Source of the DNA: Saxidomus purpurata
Taxonomy: Eukaryota; Mollusca; Bivalvia; Venerida; Veneridae
NCBI GenBank assembly: GCA_022818135.1
Contig: JAFMSR010000013.1
Span: forward strand, 28,912,687-28,976,686
Direction: 5' to 3'
DNA length: 64,000 nt
Shown: one piece after another, positions 1-11,706 of the stretch
Layout of the letters: every line of letters begins with the position of its first letter
Position numbering within the stretch: position 1 is the stretch's first letter
Program-made: the position numbers and the translations under genes
The notes under the pieces: model-generated
Databases searched by the model: none
The model's input: the letters and a program-made list of their open reading frames with translations, nothing else
Told to the model about the DNA's origin: nothing

Positions 1-557
1 TAAAGATTGATAATTTTCATTCTTCTGATTTTAAAGTAATATTGCCATTCAAATTTATCGTCATGATATTATGAAAGACATATACATGTAGCATAGATTT
101 CTACTCTTTAAAATATTCACCAAAGTTATAACTAAAATGTACGAGTCTGTATAACATTTATCTCTTTCGAATAAAGTACTTAAAAAGTCATAATTCATCC
201 ATTCATTCATTTGTATCTGCAAACAAGATTTATAACATGGTATAAACTATTATTGAGAAAACATTCATTATTTTAAGCTTCTCACATGAACACAATGCAG
301 TATGGTCATTTGTACAGTAATATCACTTACACTTTGAGAAAATGATTTGTCCCGAGACGTTTATTTTAATATGTATCATTATCTGTCGTTATACTGGATG
401 ACTTATACTTTATTTCACTGACTTTACTACAATGTCTTGTCCTAAGTCGCCTATTGACATAGGAAAAAGGTATTTTGTTATACAATGTATGTTCCTTATC
501 GGTGACTGAAGTGACAAATTATCAATGACTGTCAAACTAGTACAGAGAAAAGTTTCT
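1..557. other. Intronic sequence downstream of the B-box exon
   Basis: No coding sequence is visible. The stretch lies 3' (on the minus strand) of the B-box exon ending at 612 and is presumably its intron. Parts are paralogous to about 57,780-57,990: both contain the phrases AAAGTRATATTGCC, TCACCAAAGTTATA and GCTTCTCACATGAACA. A third copy of the first part is near 49,160-49,210. The homology shows that duplication included the intron as well as the exon. Confidence 0.6.
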
Positions 558-611
558 TTAATTTACTTTGAACATTGAACAAAAAGGTAGTAATGTTATA
601 AGGATACCTAC

Positions 612-1295
612 ATTTTTCAATTTCTGTGTCAGGTCCATTACTTCTTTCTCTCTCTCCTTACTCTCATTTCGAAATGCTGTAATCTTGTCGGTGAAATACT
701 TTTCCTTTTCTTTAAAGTATCTATCGACTTGACCTTTTTGTGCCTTAATCGCGGACATTGCTGACTCAAACGATTTCTCCGCCAGTTGCACAACGTCCGT
801 TTCTTGCTTCAGCTTGTATTCAATCTTTCCTTCAACGTACTCGATAATTTCAACGACACGTTTATTTTCAGTTTCGTAGACGTCAGGGATGTAATCAACA
901 TTTTTACACTCCTTGTGCTGCTTTAAAGCGCAGACACTGCAGATAATAGCATCGTGTGATCTGCAGTGGTATTTTAATTCCTCTTTGTTGTGAATATGAC
1001 AATTTGTATTCAAGTATTTCCTTTCTGGAAGAGGAGGCGGTTTGGTGTCAGTATCTTCCATTGATTCTTGTCTTCCATGATCTTCAATATCATGTTTCAC
1101 AAGTGTGTGATCTTTGAATGGTTTAGGTCGGCGATGGTATTTATAACACGTTTCACATAAATCTTCCTCACAGTTGTTGCAATATCCATAAGCTCGCTGC
1201 AGATTGCCATCTTCCTTGCACGGATGGCATAACTTTTCATCAATTGCTTCTGAAGTTTCTTCCTGGTCGTTGGTGCCGCGTCCCGACACTTCCAT
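612..1295 (-). CDS. TRIM-like protein, 5' exon: two B-boxes and coiled coil (propeller exon outside window)
   Basis: This 228-codon exon starts at an ATG in good context (A at -3, G at +4). Residues 23-63 form a B-box1-type zinc site: C23, C26, then YGYCNNC, LCETC, YHRR and a final H. Residues of about 99-131 form a B-box2 (CHIH, YHCRSH, CSVC, H). A charged, heptad-like stretch follows to the end and is likely coiled coil. No RING is visible, so E3 ligase activity should not be assumed. The minus strand reads LTQKLKN and then GTAGGT, the likely donor. This gives a phase-0 exon end, matching the phase of the propeller exons in this array. A GTATCC site 3 nt further on is a weaker alternative and would put a stop into the downstream exon. 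The family generally continues into an NHL-like beta-propeller, which would lie left of base 1. The exon is free of lesions. Role is inferred only: lineage-expanded TRIM-like proteins of bivalves are often discussed as immune or regulatory factors. Confidence 0.85.
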
Positions 1296-1299
1296 TTAT

Positions 1300-2160
1300 T
1301 TTTGTAGCACGCCACAAACTGATAGCATAGTTGTTCTATTTAAACTCTCAAACTGTGATAAACTGTAAATGTCACGCATATCTGTATGAAAGGGTAAATC
1401 TTACAACGTAAACCGGCGTTTAAAATTAGGTTTCAATAAGAAGATCTTTTCATGTACATTTGTAACTCGCAACGAAAAGGATCGTTTTTCAAATCATCAT
1501 GGGCTTAATAACTCAAAAGTGTTATTTTCGAGAAAACTTACATACAATATTTATATTACATTCCCTGTTTCTATCCTTAAAGTCCCAGGAGCACTTTTGA
1601 GCGTTGCTTATACTAAAAAACAACATTAATGACATTGATATTTTAAATGGAATTTTCATGCTATATATAGCACATTATTTTTATTTCAATAATATTGCAA
1701 AAAAATAAGAAACGCTTTCTGACAACGCTTTGTAGTTAGGAAGCTATAAAACTATGACAAAAAGGGATACGTCAAAGTTGTTTTAGTAATAGATAGAGCA
1801 CTGTTTGTGAAAATAATTACGTTATTTGAGAGAGGCGTAGCTTCTACTTTGATTAAACGAAAGTTAATTTAGATATTTATGAAGAGTTTTTTACTTGTTT
1901 GTCACTACTAGCATCTGAAGAAATAAATATGTAATACTGCCTTATTTTAAACAATATCCTTCTTCACATTGTTTACTATGGAAGTCATGGAGGGACTTAA
2001 CTTTTATCTTCGGCACTTCCGATCGATTTATATTAAAGGTTAGGTATTATTGACGGTGGGTAATTTTGTTTATACATCAAAGGGGCATACTTTTCCATCC
2101 ACACAATGTTACAAACGCCTTTGGTCTCGACCAAATCTAAACCACGCCAATATAAACTAG
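1300..2160. other. Upstream flank of the B-box exon, no gene seen
   Basis: AT-rich non-coding sequence. The part up to about 1,440 is paralogous to about 58,280-58,410: TCTCAAAC, GATAAACTGTA, GAAAGGGTAA and TTTRAAATTAGGTTT occur in the same order. This is a link between the left end of the window and the right end of the last array unit. I see no convincing upstream exon. Confidence 0.5.
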
Positions 2161-2580
2161 AGGTTTTTTTCACACAAAAAACCTGTCTCCCACCATTTGA
2201 AACCGTAGGATAGATAGGTATGTGTGTCGTGAATTAAAATAATTCAAAACAAATTTGCTTAAGATCACTGAACCGGAAACTGTCGACAATATGCATAACT
2301 AAGCTTGGGTGAAATCTGCCAAGCGGTATAAGAGGAGTTGCGCAGACAAACTAAGGGTTAACACAAAAGGACAACAAATCCGCTAAGAGTCATTGAACGG
2401 GAAAATGACGAAATGCACAACTACACTTCGTACTTAGCATTTCTACCAAGTTTTTCAGTAAAATCCATCCAGGCGTGTAGGAGAAGTTACGTGGAAAAAC
2501 GTTTGTGACAGACAGGCAGACAGACAGCACCAAATCAATATGTCTCCCCACCACTAGGTGTTCAAGTTGTTTCTTCGAGG
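2160..2580. repeat. Dispersed mollusc-type repeat
   Basis: Contains paired phrases TGTCTCCCACCA (about 2,188) and TGTCTCCCCACCAC (about 2,540), with GACAGGCAGACAGACAG in between. This layout is common in non-coding dispersed repeats of bivalves. No coding potential. The family is not identified and the boundaries are approximate. Confidence 0.4.
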
Positions 2581-3229
2581 AAAAGTGTTGTTAGAAAACT
2601 CTAAAACGATGTTGACATATGCCTTCCTTTCGTATTCAAGTTGTTTCTTTAAGAAAACGAGTTGCCAGAAAGCCTTCCTTATTTTTTGCAATAAAATAAT
2701 CTAATATGCGCCTATCGATTTAAAAAGCAAAGTTAGGAATGTTTTTAGTACAAATAAAGGTCATTTCTGTCAGTAAAACATCTTTCTTAATAAATTGAGA
2801 GCTACTTGTGAATTACCTCCTGGGACTTTAAGTACATACATTATCGCGTATCTGGTATCAAAATGTGAAATGACATTTTATCTACGGGGTGCAGGCCGAT
2901 TTCAATCTTATTTATCTGATATTTTGAGATATCTCTGGCTTTTTCACTTAAATATAATATATAGACATTAATAATCATTACGCTATAATACACATTCTTC
3001 AGATCTTATAACCATAATTACATGTTGTACACATAAATAAGAATCCGAAATCTTACTTAGGATAAAACACTATTTGTAAAGTAATACAACCCAATTATTT
3101 CACAGGGTCGCTGCGAACAAAAAGGGTGTTTTGAGGCATTGTTACAGTCTGATTTCTAAACACAGTAATAAAAAATAGACTTATTGATAATGTGACCTTC
3201 TGAAAAGATATAACATTTGAAAGGCAATT

Positions 3230-3300
3230 TAATGAATGAATGAATGAATGAATGAATGAATGAAGAACGAACGAATGAAGAACGAACGAATGAATGAACA
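3230..3300 (+). repeat. (GAAT)n / GAACGAAC microsatellite
   Basis: A run of GAATGAAT units followed by alternating GAACGAAC and GAATGAA units. This is a simple tetranucleotide repeat with interruptions. It produces a spurious Phe/His/Ser-rich open frame on the minus strand that is not a gene. Confidence 0.9.
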
Positions 3301-3636
3301 AGCAATGTTAAATATAGCAGACGTACCCGACAACACTAGATCATTAACTGAGAAAATTATGTACAATTACATCAGTATTTCTAACTAGGATCAGAGCACC
3401 TGCACATCATACACCGATACAGTTACAGTTAAAATTTTACATAATTATGAGACACACATTTCCTTTGAAAAGACATTTCTAACTAAATACACCAACCGCA
3501 CTACAGGGTAATAAGGATATCCATACATAACGTACATGTAAATAAAGATACACCAGGTAGGTAGTCATAAGGCAACCATTATTGTCAAGCCGCTTGCGAA
3601 AGCTCGATATGGTTGTCCAAATGGCGGTTCGGTGTA

Positions 3637-3690
3637 TGTGCGTGCGTGCGTGCGTGCGTGCGTCCGTTCATGTGTGCGTCCGTCCGTCCG
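3637..3690 (+). repeat. (GTGC)n / (GTCC)n microsatellite
   Basis: GTGCGTGCGTGC passing into CGTCCGTCCGTCCG. It sits at the left edge of the tandem-core repeat that follows, a position where such tetranucleotides often occur in these mollusc elements. A second GTCC run lies at about 4,160-4,205. Confidence 0.85.
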
Positions 3691-3699
3691 AGTTTAGCT

Positions 3700-5110
3700 T
3701 GTCCGGGCTGTAACTTCTTCATAGATGAAGGGGTTCTTAAATAACTTGGCACAAATGTTCACCGTCATGAGACAGAGTGTCATGCGCAAGAACCAGGTCC
3801 CTAGGTCTAAGGTCAAGGTCACACTTAGAGGCCAAAGGTCAGATACAAGAATAATTCAAGAATGACTTTGTCCGGACCATTTCTTCTTCATGCATGGAGG
3901 GATTTTGATGTTACTTGGTACAAATGTTCACCACCATAAAACGGAGTGTCATGTGCAAGAACCTGGTCCCTAGGTCTAAGGTCAAGGTCAGACGTTAAAG
4001 GTCAAATTCAAGAATATCTTTGTCCAGAGCATTTCTTGTTCATGCATGGACATATTTTGATGTTACTTGGCACAAATGTTCACCACCATGAGTTACCCTT
4101 GTTTTTTCAGAATTACTTCCCTTTTTATGCCCCCGAAGGGTGGCATATTAAAATCGCACCGTCTGTCCGTCTGACCGTCCGTCCGTCTATCCGTCCGTCC
4201 GTGCGTCCCCACTTACAAATTCGTGTCCGGACTGTAACTTTGTCATGCATTGAAGGATTTTAAAATAACTTGGCACATCAAGACGACGTGTCGCGTGCAA
4301 GACCCACATCCCTACCTCAAAGGTGAAGGTCACACTTGGAGTATGAAGGTTATGGAATCCTCTATATATGCACACATTCGTGTCCGGACTGTAACTTTGT
4401 CATGCATTGAAGGATTTTCAAATAACTAGGCACACATGTCTAGCACATCAAGACGACGTGTCGCGTGCAAGACCCACGTCCCTAGCTCAAAGGTCAAGGT
4501 CATACTTAGAGTTTGAAGGTAATGGATTCCTCTATACATGCATATATGCACACATTCGTGTCCAGACTGTAACTTTGTCATGCATTGAAGGATTTTAAAA
4601 TAACTTGGCACAAATGTCTAGCACATCAAGACGACGTGTCGCGTGCAAGACCCACGTCCCTAGCTCAAAGGTCAAGGTCACACTTAGAGTTTGAAGGTAA
4701 TGGATTCCTCTATATATGCATATATGCACACATTCGTGTCCGGACTGTAACTTTGTCATGCCTTGAAGGATTTTAAAATAACTTGGCACACATGTCTAGC
4801 ACATCAAGACGACGTGTCGCGTGCAAGACACACGTCCCTAACTCAAAGGTCAAGGTCACACTTAGAGTTTATAGGTAATGGAATCCTGTATATATGCATA
4901 CATTTGTGTCCGGACTATAACTTTATTATGCTTTGAAGGATTTTAAAATAACTTGGCACAAATGTCTAGCACATCAAGCGGATGTGTCGCGTGCAAGACC
5001 CAAGTCCCTACCTCAAAGGTCAAGGTCACACTTAGTGTTTAAAGTAATGGAATACTGTATGCATGATTACTCTGTCATGCATGGAAGGATTTTAAAATTA
5101 CATAGCACAT
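3700..5110 (+). repeat. Tandem-core repeat, about 150-178-bp unit
   Basis: Successive units carry the landmarks GTCCGGACTGTAACTT, CATGCATTGAAGGATTTT, AACTTGGCACAAATGT, GTCGCGTGCAAGACCC and AAGGTCAAGGTCACACTT. The GAAGGATTTT landmark recurs at about 4,251, 4,408, 4,586, 4,764, 4,934 and 5,083. Adjacent units are therefore about 150-178 bp apart, with the middle three most alike. More diverged units lie at about 3,720-4,110. The phrase GCCCCCGAAGGGTGGCATAT at about 4,131-4,150 looks like a boundary between two sub-arrays. The organisation resembles bivalve non-autonomous elements with a tandem core (pearl or Helitron-like types). Assignment to a named family is inference. The short frames inside (MKDF...) are repeat artefacts. 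Confidence 0.8.
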
Positions 5111-5239
5111 TTATTGAGCACATGGAGAGGACACAGACTGTGAGGCACCTCTTTCGGGGGCATTCGTCACTTGTGAGGGACAGCTCTTGTTTGTTACTAT
5201 AAATAGCTTATATTGTAACTTTTTTATTACTGGCCGTAG

Positions 5240-5500
5240 AGAAAAATCGAGACCACTTTTCTGTGGTACAAAATGCATGTTACATCCCATATTTAGGTGT
5301 TTTTTACCTATCTTTACTTGGTAAGGAGTTAGCCCTTTTGACAGCTGGTGGCTCGACATGTTGCACGTGGGCATCTAGTTTAACTAGCCGGCGGCTAACC
5401 AACCGGCCATATCAGAACGGGCCCATGTGGATGTCTGAACCAGTAGACCAAGGGAGACGGTCATATACAATAGGCACGTATCCAAGATTATGAAAAGGTG
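5240..5500. other. Spacer with GC-richer segment
   Basis: A slightly GC-richer stretch (AGCCGGCGGCTAACCAACCGGCC) between the tandem-core repeat and the foldback element. An open frame of about 76 codons has no recognisable domain. I do not support it as a gene. Confidence 0.3.
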
Positions 5501-5560
5501 GCGCGTAACAAAGATACTACAGTAATTGTACTTGTATGCATAGTGGTGACATTCAGATAG

Positions 5561-5673
5561 AGAATATTAGGTTACTGTCTTAGTGCGATTGAATTTATTC
5601 TGCCTCGCCGTATAAACATTTCGGAGACGAGCCTAATAAATTCAATCACACTAAGACGGTAACCTAATATTCT
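5561..5673. repeat. Foldback element (39-bp arms, 35-bp loop)
   Basis: The left arm at 5561-5599 is the inverse complement of the right arm at 5635-5673, with about two mismatches. Both arms read AGAATATTAGGTTAC and end TTGAATTTATT in their own 5'-3' orientation. The 35-bp loop lies between. This is a small foldback or MITE-like insertion, or the hairpin end of a larger element. No target duplication was identified. Confidence 0.8.
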
Positions 5674-5699
5674 TTTATCCTACCTTTTACATAAAAAAT

Positions 5700-6960
5700 G
5701 TCTTTTTCGTTTTTTTTATTAATTAAGATTAAATTCCAGCTTTAAAACTGTCTGTCGCTATGACGCGTATGAATACATTACATCACAACCCAGTTACACA
5801 TTTATTTCGATCAAGTTAATACACTACACAAACACGTCCGTGTTAGACTGAAGTGAAACAACATGCAAAAATAAAACTTAAAAAGCTCAACACCTAAAAC
5901 TATTATTTTAAGCTATTCTAAACTGAATGAGATTAACTTTACTGGTATGCTTTATTAATTTCTAGTACTGTGCTAGTCATATATGTAAGTGACGTCAGTC
6001 AATACAACATGTGTCATGAACAGTGATGACGTGAAAAATTCACTAAAAATACCGGATTTTAACATTTGTTAGCCATTCAGGTGATAACCACGATTACTTA
6101 CTGACTGTATTTATAAATATGGACATTTTGAACACTGAAGACTGCACCATAAAACTGTATAGATTCTAATATGTGCTATAAGTGCGAGTGGGTGGGGTGT
6201 CGCTGAACTGGACCCTGGACTGGAGCTGACTGTGGTAAATAGAAAAGTCAGGTATATCTACGGGACGCGCTTAGTTGCTTGATACTGACTCGGTTGGTCT
6301 GAGACATGTAGTCAACAGTTGCTGATAGAAGATTCGAACATCATTTGTTTCTCTTTGGAAACAGGACTCTTGGCTTAGAGATGGACTGTAACAAAAACCA
6401 AGTTGCAAAAAACAACTGGAACATAGATTCAAATATGAGTCATTCGTGCCAGATATACAAGGATACAAACTCTATTCAATGATAGCTTTTTGATAACATC
6501 TTTTATTCAAGAAATACTGTGATCCCGTAATTTCTGGACCAGATGTTTCCTGATGGAATGATTGACACAGTGATTGAATGACTCAAATAAACAATATTGT
6601 ACAATATCATATTAAAAGAAAGGACTTAAAATCTTGCAATACTGACAAACTTCAATCCTTCAAGTGACAAAAGAATATATATTTCAATACTCAATAAATA
6701 GGCTAACTTGTTGATCTAATATCACCTACCTATCATAACTTACAATGTATGATAAGCTGAAAATTATTAGAAAGAACTTTAAAGAAGTAAGACACAGGAG
6801 CTGATTAGTGACTTTATGACTAAAATGGCTAAATGTTGATAAGTTCTTGTTTAACTTTGTGATGCATGGAGATTAATGTTTTCTGGCATATTAAATTTGA
6901 AGAATAACATATATACATGAAAATGATCACTGAGTGACTCTTTGGTCATAGGCCCTACCA
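5700..6960. other. Gene-free AT-rich spacer
   Basis: No domain-bearing frame, RNA gene or clear repeat was seen. Short open frames up to 65 codons lack recognisable features. Confidence 0.5.
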
Positions 6961-6980
6961 CAGTTCATGTTTCAAGCACA

Positions 6981-7392
6981 TACTCGGATATTTAACCATT
7001 TGGTCAGGGTCTATATAATAAAAAGATCATGCTTGGGATAAACCCTTTAAATTCAACAACAATGGTTTATCAGCAGATCAAGCATGCATCTTTCTTAAAT
7101 ATTTGCAGTTTTTCAAGAATTAAATATATTTATACAAACTTGCAACATCATGGGTGTTAAAGTGCACAGACATTCAATTTTCAATCAAATACTTGGATAT
7201 TTTACCATTTGGTCAGGGTCTATATAATAAAAACATCATGCTTGGGATAAACCTTTTAAATGCAACAACATGCAATGGTTTATCAGAAGATCATGCATGC
7301 ATTTTTCTTAAATATTAGCAGTTTTTCAAGAATTAAATAAATTTACAACTTGCAACATCATGGGTGTTAAAGTGCATAAACATTCAATTTTC
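6981..7392 (+). repeat. Two-copy tandem duplication, 209-bp unit
   Basis: The two copies are 6981-7189 and 7190-7392. Both contain ACCATTTGGTCAGGGTC, TATATAATAAAA, ATCATGCTTGGGATAAACC, GGTTTATCAG and GCAACATCATGGGTG in the same order. They differ by scattered substitutions and small indels, so the duplication is not very recent. Non-coding. Confidence 0.85.
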
Positions 7393-7399
7393 TCCACAG

Positions 7400-9220
7400 T
7401 TCTAGTTCATTCTAGTTAAATTCAGATACATTTACTGTATATTTTGGCAGAGAGAGAAAGATTAAAAACAGTAAAACAATTGATTTTGACAATTTAATAC
7501 AGCATTTTCTTAATTGAGAAAAATCATGATTAGATCTACCAGTATTTATGTATTTTGAAAATGACATTTGTTGATGTTGAAAATTAAATAATTACTGCAG
7601 TATACAAAAGAAAACTCATGTTTTTATTTTTATTGTGTCAGCATTTTAATCAATGTATAATTGTTTACATGTACTTCATGACCGACAAACTAGGTCAGGA
7701 AAGTAGTCCGTCATCAGCTGTTGCTAAGGCCAGTGAGGAAAGTTTTTCGTAAAGCTGTCCTAAATGATTTAAGACTTGTCATTCATCTTTGATTTTGTAC
7801 AAAATGACAATATAAGTACTAGCTATAAAAGCATGTGTAAAATGGCACATTGATATGAGTTGTAGCGTTTTAAAATCACTTTGATAGTCGATTAAAAGTT
7901 TAAAAATTGCGGCTAAAAAAGAATGTCAGTATGGCAGACCGTTGCATTCGTGTAAACCTTGCCTGTCGTGTAAACCTCATGTTTATACGACAGGCCGATT
8001 TTGTACAAATAAAGCAGTGATGGTAGGATAAAATTAAAACATGATTATTTTACAATCAATTCATATAAAATATTCAACAGGGAGTAATAGATATAAAATG
8101 TTCTTCTATTAACAAAAACTATTTTATTCAAATTTTCGTCAATATTGCCCTTTTCAAGAAATTGTGTTCGTAATATCCAAGACCACATGACGACAGTGTG
8201 AAGATAACAAAAGTGCTAACAATATTAACATGTAATAGAAGAATATTAAAATTCCTTTTATTTAAAAAAAAACTTTTCGATTGTCAATTTCGACAATCCT
8301 CGCTGTTGCCTTGATATTTTAAGTAATACCATAATGCAATGATTTTACCATTTATTGGCTATAACACATGATTATTTCTCTAACCTGCAGCAAACATTTT
8401 TGTGATTGTAGATAAGTGCAATTCTAAATTTCGTACAGTTATATGTTATAAACCACGAAAGAAAAATAATTGAATTAAAAATCGGCATATTATTTTGTAT
8501 TGCAGATGAAGTCTTCGTAAACTTTTGTATCAGTAATGTTTTTGCAGTGAAGCGAATTACCTTTTTGCGTGCAGTGATAATGTCTATGTTAAAACCACTT
8601 CATAAATTATAAAGAATAATTGTAAACAATTTTGTTCGCATATCAGCAATGGGAGTTGTACAAAACTTTTAGCCACACATATCTAGATTGGTGTTCGGGC
8701 ACTTAGGTGTTACATTTTATTTTTACCATTTTGTGATCGTTGCAGTTTCTTAAATATTATTAAGTTTACTTTCAGTGCAACATTATTATTCATCGTAAAC
8801 TATAGCCTATAACTATCTGATCAGGTTGACTTGCCACACGTTTCAATTTATATTCTAATAAAGGAACAATTGTCATGTACTTGCCTTCATGAGACCTTGA
8901 TAATGGTGTTATATTAAGACCCAGTGTTATATTATGGCCTCGAAGAGACCACAACTCTAGCACCATACATTTTCTAACAGAACAACGGACGATGATCAAT
9001 GTGGATCCAGATTAAATTAAGATATCTCATTCCGCTTGGAAGTCCTTAAATTTAATGGATTTCATGTACAAGAAACTGTCTAATCTGTATTATCTGTTCG
9101 AGTGATGGTAAGAGTTGTTAATTTTGTAAGAGATCGTGAGTGTTGGATGCGCAAGCACTCCTTGCAGTTTAAGGTTGATAAGGATAAATACGAGGTATAT
9201 ACGGAAGCACAGAGGTGACG
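7400..9220. other. Gene-free spacer with a small hairpin
   Basis: No gene recognised. A 15-bp inverted repeat at 7961-7995 (GCCTGTCGTGTAAAC / GTTTATACGACAGGC, one mismatch, 5-nt loop) is the only clear structure. Short minus-strand open frames have no recognisable domain. Confidence 0.5.
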
Positions 9221-9226
9221 AAAACG

Positions 9227-9491
9227 AAAAACAAAACGTTATCGCGTGGCCACGAGATAATAAAAAAAGAAAAAATGAAAAACAAAACGTTATCGCGTGG
9301 CCACGAGATAATAAAAAAAGAAAAAACGAAAAACAAAAGTTATCGCGTGGCCACGCGATAATAAAAAAAGAAAAAACGAAAAACAAAAGTTATCGCGTGG
9401 CCACGAGATAATAAAAAAAGAACAAACGAAAAACAAAAGTTATTGCGTGGCCACGAGATAATAAAAAAAGAAAAAACGAAAAACAAAAGTT
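9227..9491 (+). repeat. 50-bp minisatellite with palindromic core
   Basis: Five units are spaced 50-51 bp apart: the core CGCGTGGCCACG starts at 9243, 9294, 9344, 9394 and 9444 (TGCGTGGCCACG in the last). Each unit is a purine-rich linker (AAAAAACGAAAAACAAAA) plus a palindrome centred on TGGCCA. The third copy is a perfect 22-bp palindrome from 9341 to about 9362; the others have one or two mismatches. It abuts a dispersed repeat beginning TGACCTTGACCTTTGACC. Opposed open frames across it are repeat artefacts. Confidence 0.9.
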
Positions 9492-9495
9492 ATCT

Positions 9496-9705
9496 TACTA
9501 TGACCTTGACCTTTGACCTACTGATCCCAACAACCACAGGGAACATCTTCAAGTTGCAGGGATCCTTATCAACAAGTGTCATCAAGATGAAATGAAACTT
9601 GCGACCTGGAGAGCGTTATCAAGGAACGTTTACGGACAGAGGGACGACGGACATACCACAATGGCATAAGCTCTGCTAGACTTCGTACAGTAGAGCTTAC
9701 AACTT
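9496..9705 (+). repeat. Dispersed repeat with TGACCT half-sites and terminal hairpin
   Basis: Begins TGACCTTGACCTTTGACCTA, continues through GGACGACGGACATACC and ends with a hairpin (AGCTCTGCT ... AGTAGAGCT). Related copies lie at about 32,550-33,270 and 51,120-51,335, the latter ending AAGCTATGCTGGATT...AGGTAGAGCT. The shared end hairpin suggests one family of non-autonomous elements. No coding capacity. Confidence 0.65.
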
Positions 9706-9709
9706 TCTT

Positions 9710-11700
9710 CAAAGATATTTTCTCATTGGAATTATATTTAATAAAACGTGTGTAAAAATATGTAAAAATGTACGTCTTGACACAATTCAGTTTGAGAGCA
9801 TCTATTTAATTTGATCCTTTACATTTAATAACGTGAAAAAATTCACCTTACAACACCAACATACTCAGCAAATGTAAATACATCATACTAATGTTACAGA
9901 GATGCCATCGGCCATTTAAATAATACATGCAAAGTCAGTGCATTTATATCACATGGATTTCAAACCTCACAGGATTATATTTTACAAAACGAAATTATCA
10001 GATTTGACAGGGAATGGATTTGGAAGATGAAAAGAAGTGGCGTACATGCATTGAGCACTAATTGTGCAAAATCTGAACTTAAATACAAGTAAGAGTCGGG
10101 TTTTTGCTGACATGTACTGAGAAACATATACACTGAATAAAATAAGAAACTTCCGATTTGTACACATAATATCTGTTGTGTTATGAAACCATTGTGTAAA
10201 GAAAGCAGCCAAGATCAGGATTCTTGAAATTTATCAATTATATTTGCACTGTGAAACCTCGACAACGTGAAACTTGATTTGCATGTTCATAAATTGTTCA
10301 ACATTCGGTCAAATTATTCAACTTAACTAACTGACATTATTGTCAAGTGATATAAACCGCTTCACAATTATATAAAATCCTTTGAACGTCCACAACGTAA
10401 TAAACCGTACGCGGGTTAAGACAGGTATGGCCTTCCATAGAAGCGACAGTAACCGTATGGAACACGTTTTGTCTGTATGAATTTAAAGGCTATGCCGCCA
10501 GCTCCTGGATGTTGAAAACTCAGACGTCCGAGGCAAATGCTGACACTTAAAAACAACCTTGAAAATGACCTTGGACACAATTTTACCAGGTTTGAAAATT
10601 TTAACGTTCGCGTACAGGCCCCTGTGGGATTGTGTTTTGAGCGCGTGCAAATATTTTTTCACAGACATAAAGCAGACATGGCGTGCTCAAACCCAAGTAC
10701 ATGTAGATCTATATTGACATCTTATGAGAACGCTTTAAATTGACCTCTCATTACATGTCGCAAAAAAAAGTCCATGCGCAGGTTAGCAGACAGGATGACC
10801 CCTGCGTGTGACCACTGTAGGTAGGCCAATGGAAATTGTACTTTCATGTTACAACTCAATCTTTTTGATGACGTTAACAACACGCGCAGTAAACCGTAGC
10901 ATAAAAAGTAGCATAATGTGATGTACACTGTTTACAAAAACACATGGGTGTCTGTCGAGTGTGTAACAAAATATGCCGGCTGTGCAAAGGATATAAAGTA
11001 TGCCAAAATACCAAATAATTTACTACGACGTATTACCCGCTGCAGTGATGACAGATCACTGACTGGATGACAAACTTAAAGCATTTTTGTCGACCAACAG
11101 GCAGGTAAGATATCTGGCTGTTATAACGTTCTAATGAAAGCAGTGGCATTTTCGTATAAACGAACATATTGTCCAGTAACTGAAGGTGTTATTAGGTAGT
11201 TTTGGACTCGATTTTCCAATTATTAACATATTTATGACGAGTTAAATATCACATCTTTGATCCAGAACGTGAAAATGTTTATTTTTGCTTCATTTATAAT
11301 TCGAGTAACACGAGTACATTCATCCCTCAGGAGCATGTACACCAAATATAAGCCACATACGTCTTTTGTGGAAGAAGTAACAGGCTTCCAAACAAGTCCG
11401 GGTAGAGAAATATTTCTGCCTTGATGGGCAGAAACGTTTTTGAAGGCTGTATTGTATGACAGAAACGCTCAGAGATCGGCTAACAATTTGACAGAAATAC
11501 GAAATCGCTCTTTCACTGATTTCTCTAATTTTTACATTCTTTGATATGGAATAGAAGAGTCTAACTATCATTTGTTACATCTTCTCGGGTTAGAAAGTAT
11601 AAATGCTGCATAATTTACACCGAATAGGTGTTTCATTGACAATTTGTTTTAACAACTAAAGATGTAAGATATGTCAAGAATGAAGCTGAGACTATATAGA
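9710..11700. other. Gene-free spacer
   Basis: About 2 kb without a recognisable gene, RNA or structured repeat. Open frames of up to 83 codons show no domain features. Confidence 0.45.
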
Positions 11701-11706
11701 GGATAG

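Noticed and set aside
3095..3301. His/Ser/Phe-rich 68-codon frame
   Set aside because: Starts in the GAAT microsatellite and has no recognisable continuation.
3637..3690. CRISPR-like spaced repeats
   Set aside because: Simple tetranucleotide repeat without spacers; no CRISPR array anywhere in this eukaryotic window.
4407..5202. Series of 63-89-codon frames beginning MKDF
   Set aside because: They are in-frame readings of the same 170-178-bp tandem repeat; both strands are open in parallel and no domain is present.
9090..9411. Opposed frames of 91-98 codons across the minisatellite
   Set aside because: Translation of five 50-bp repeat units; composition is dictated by the repeat.
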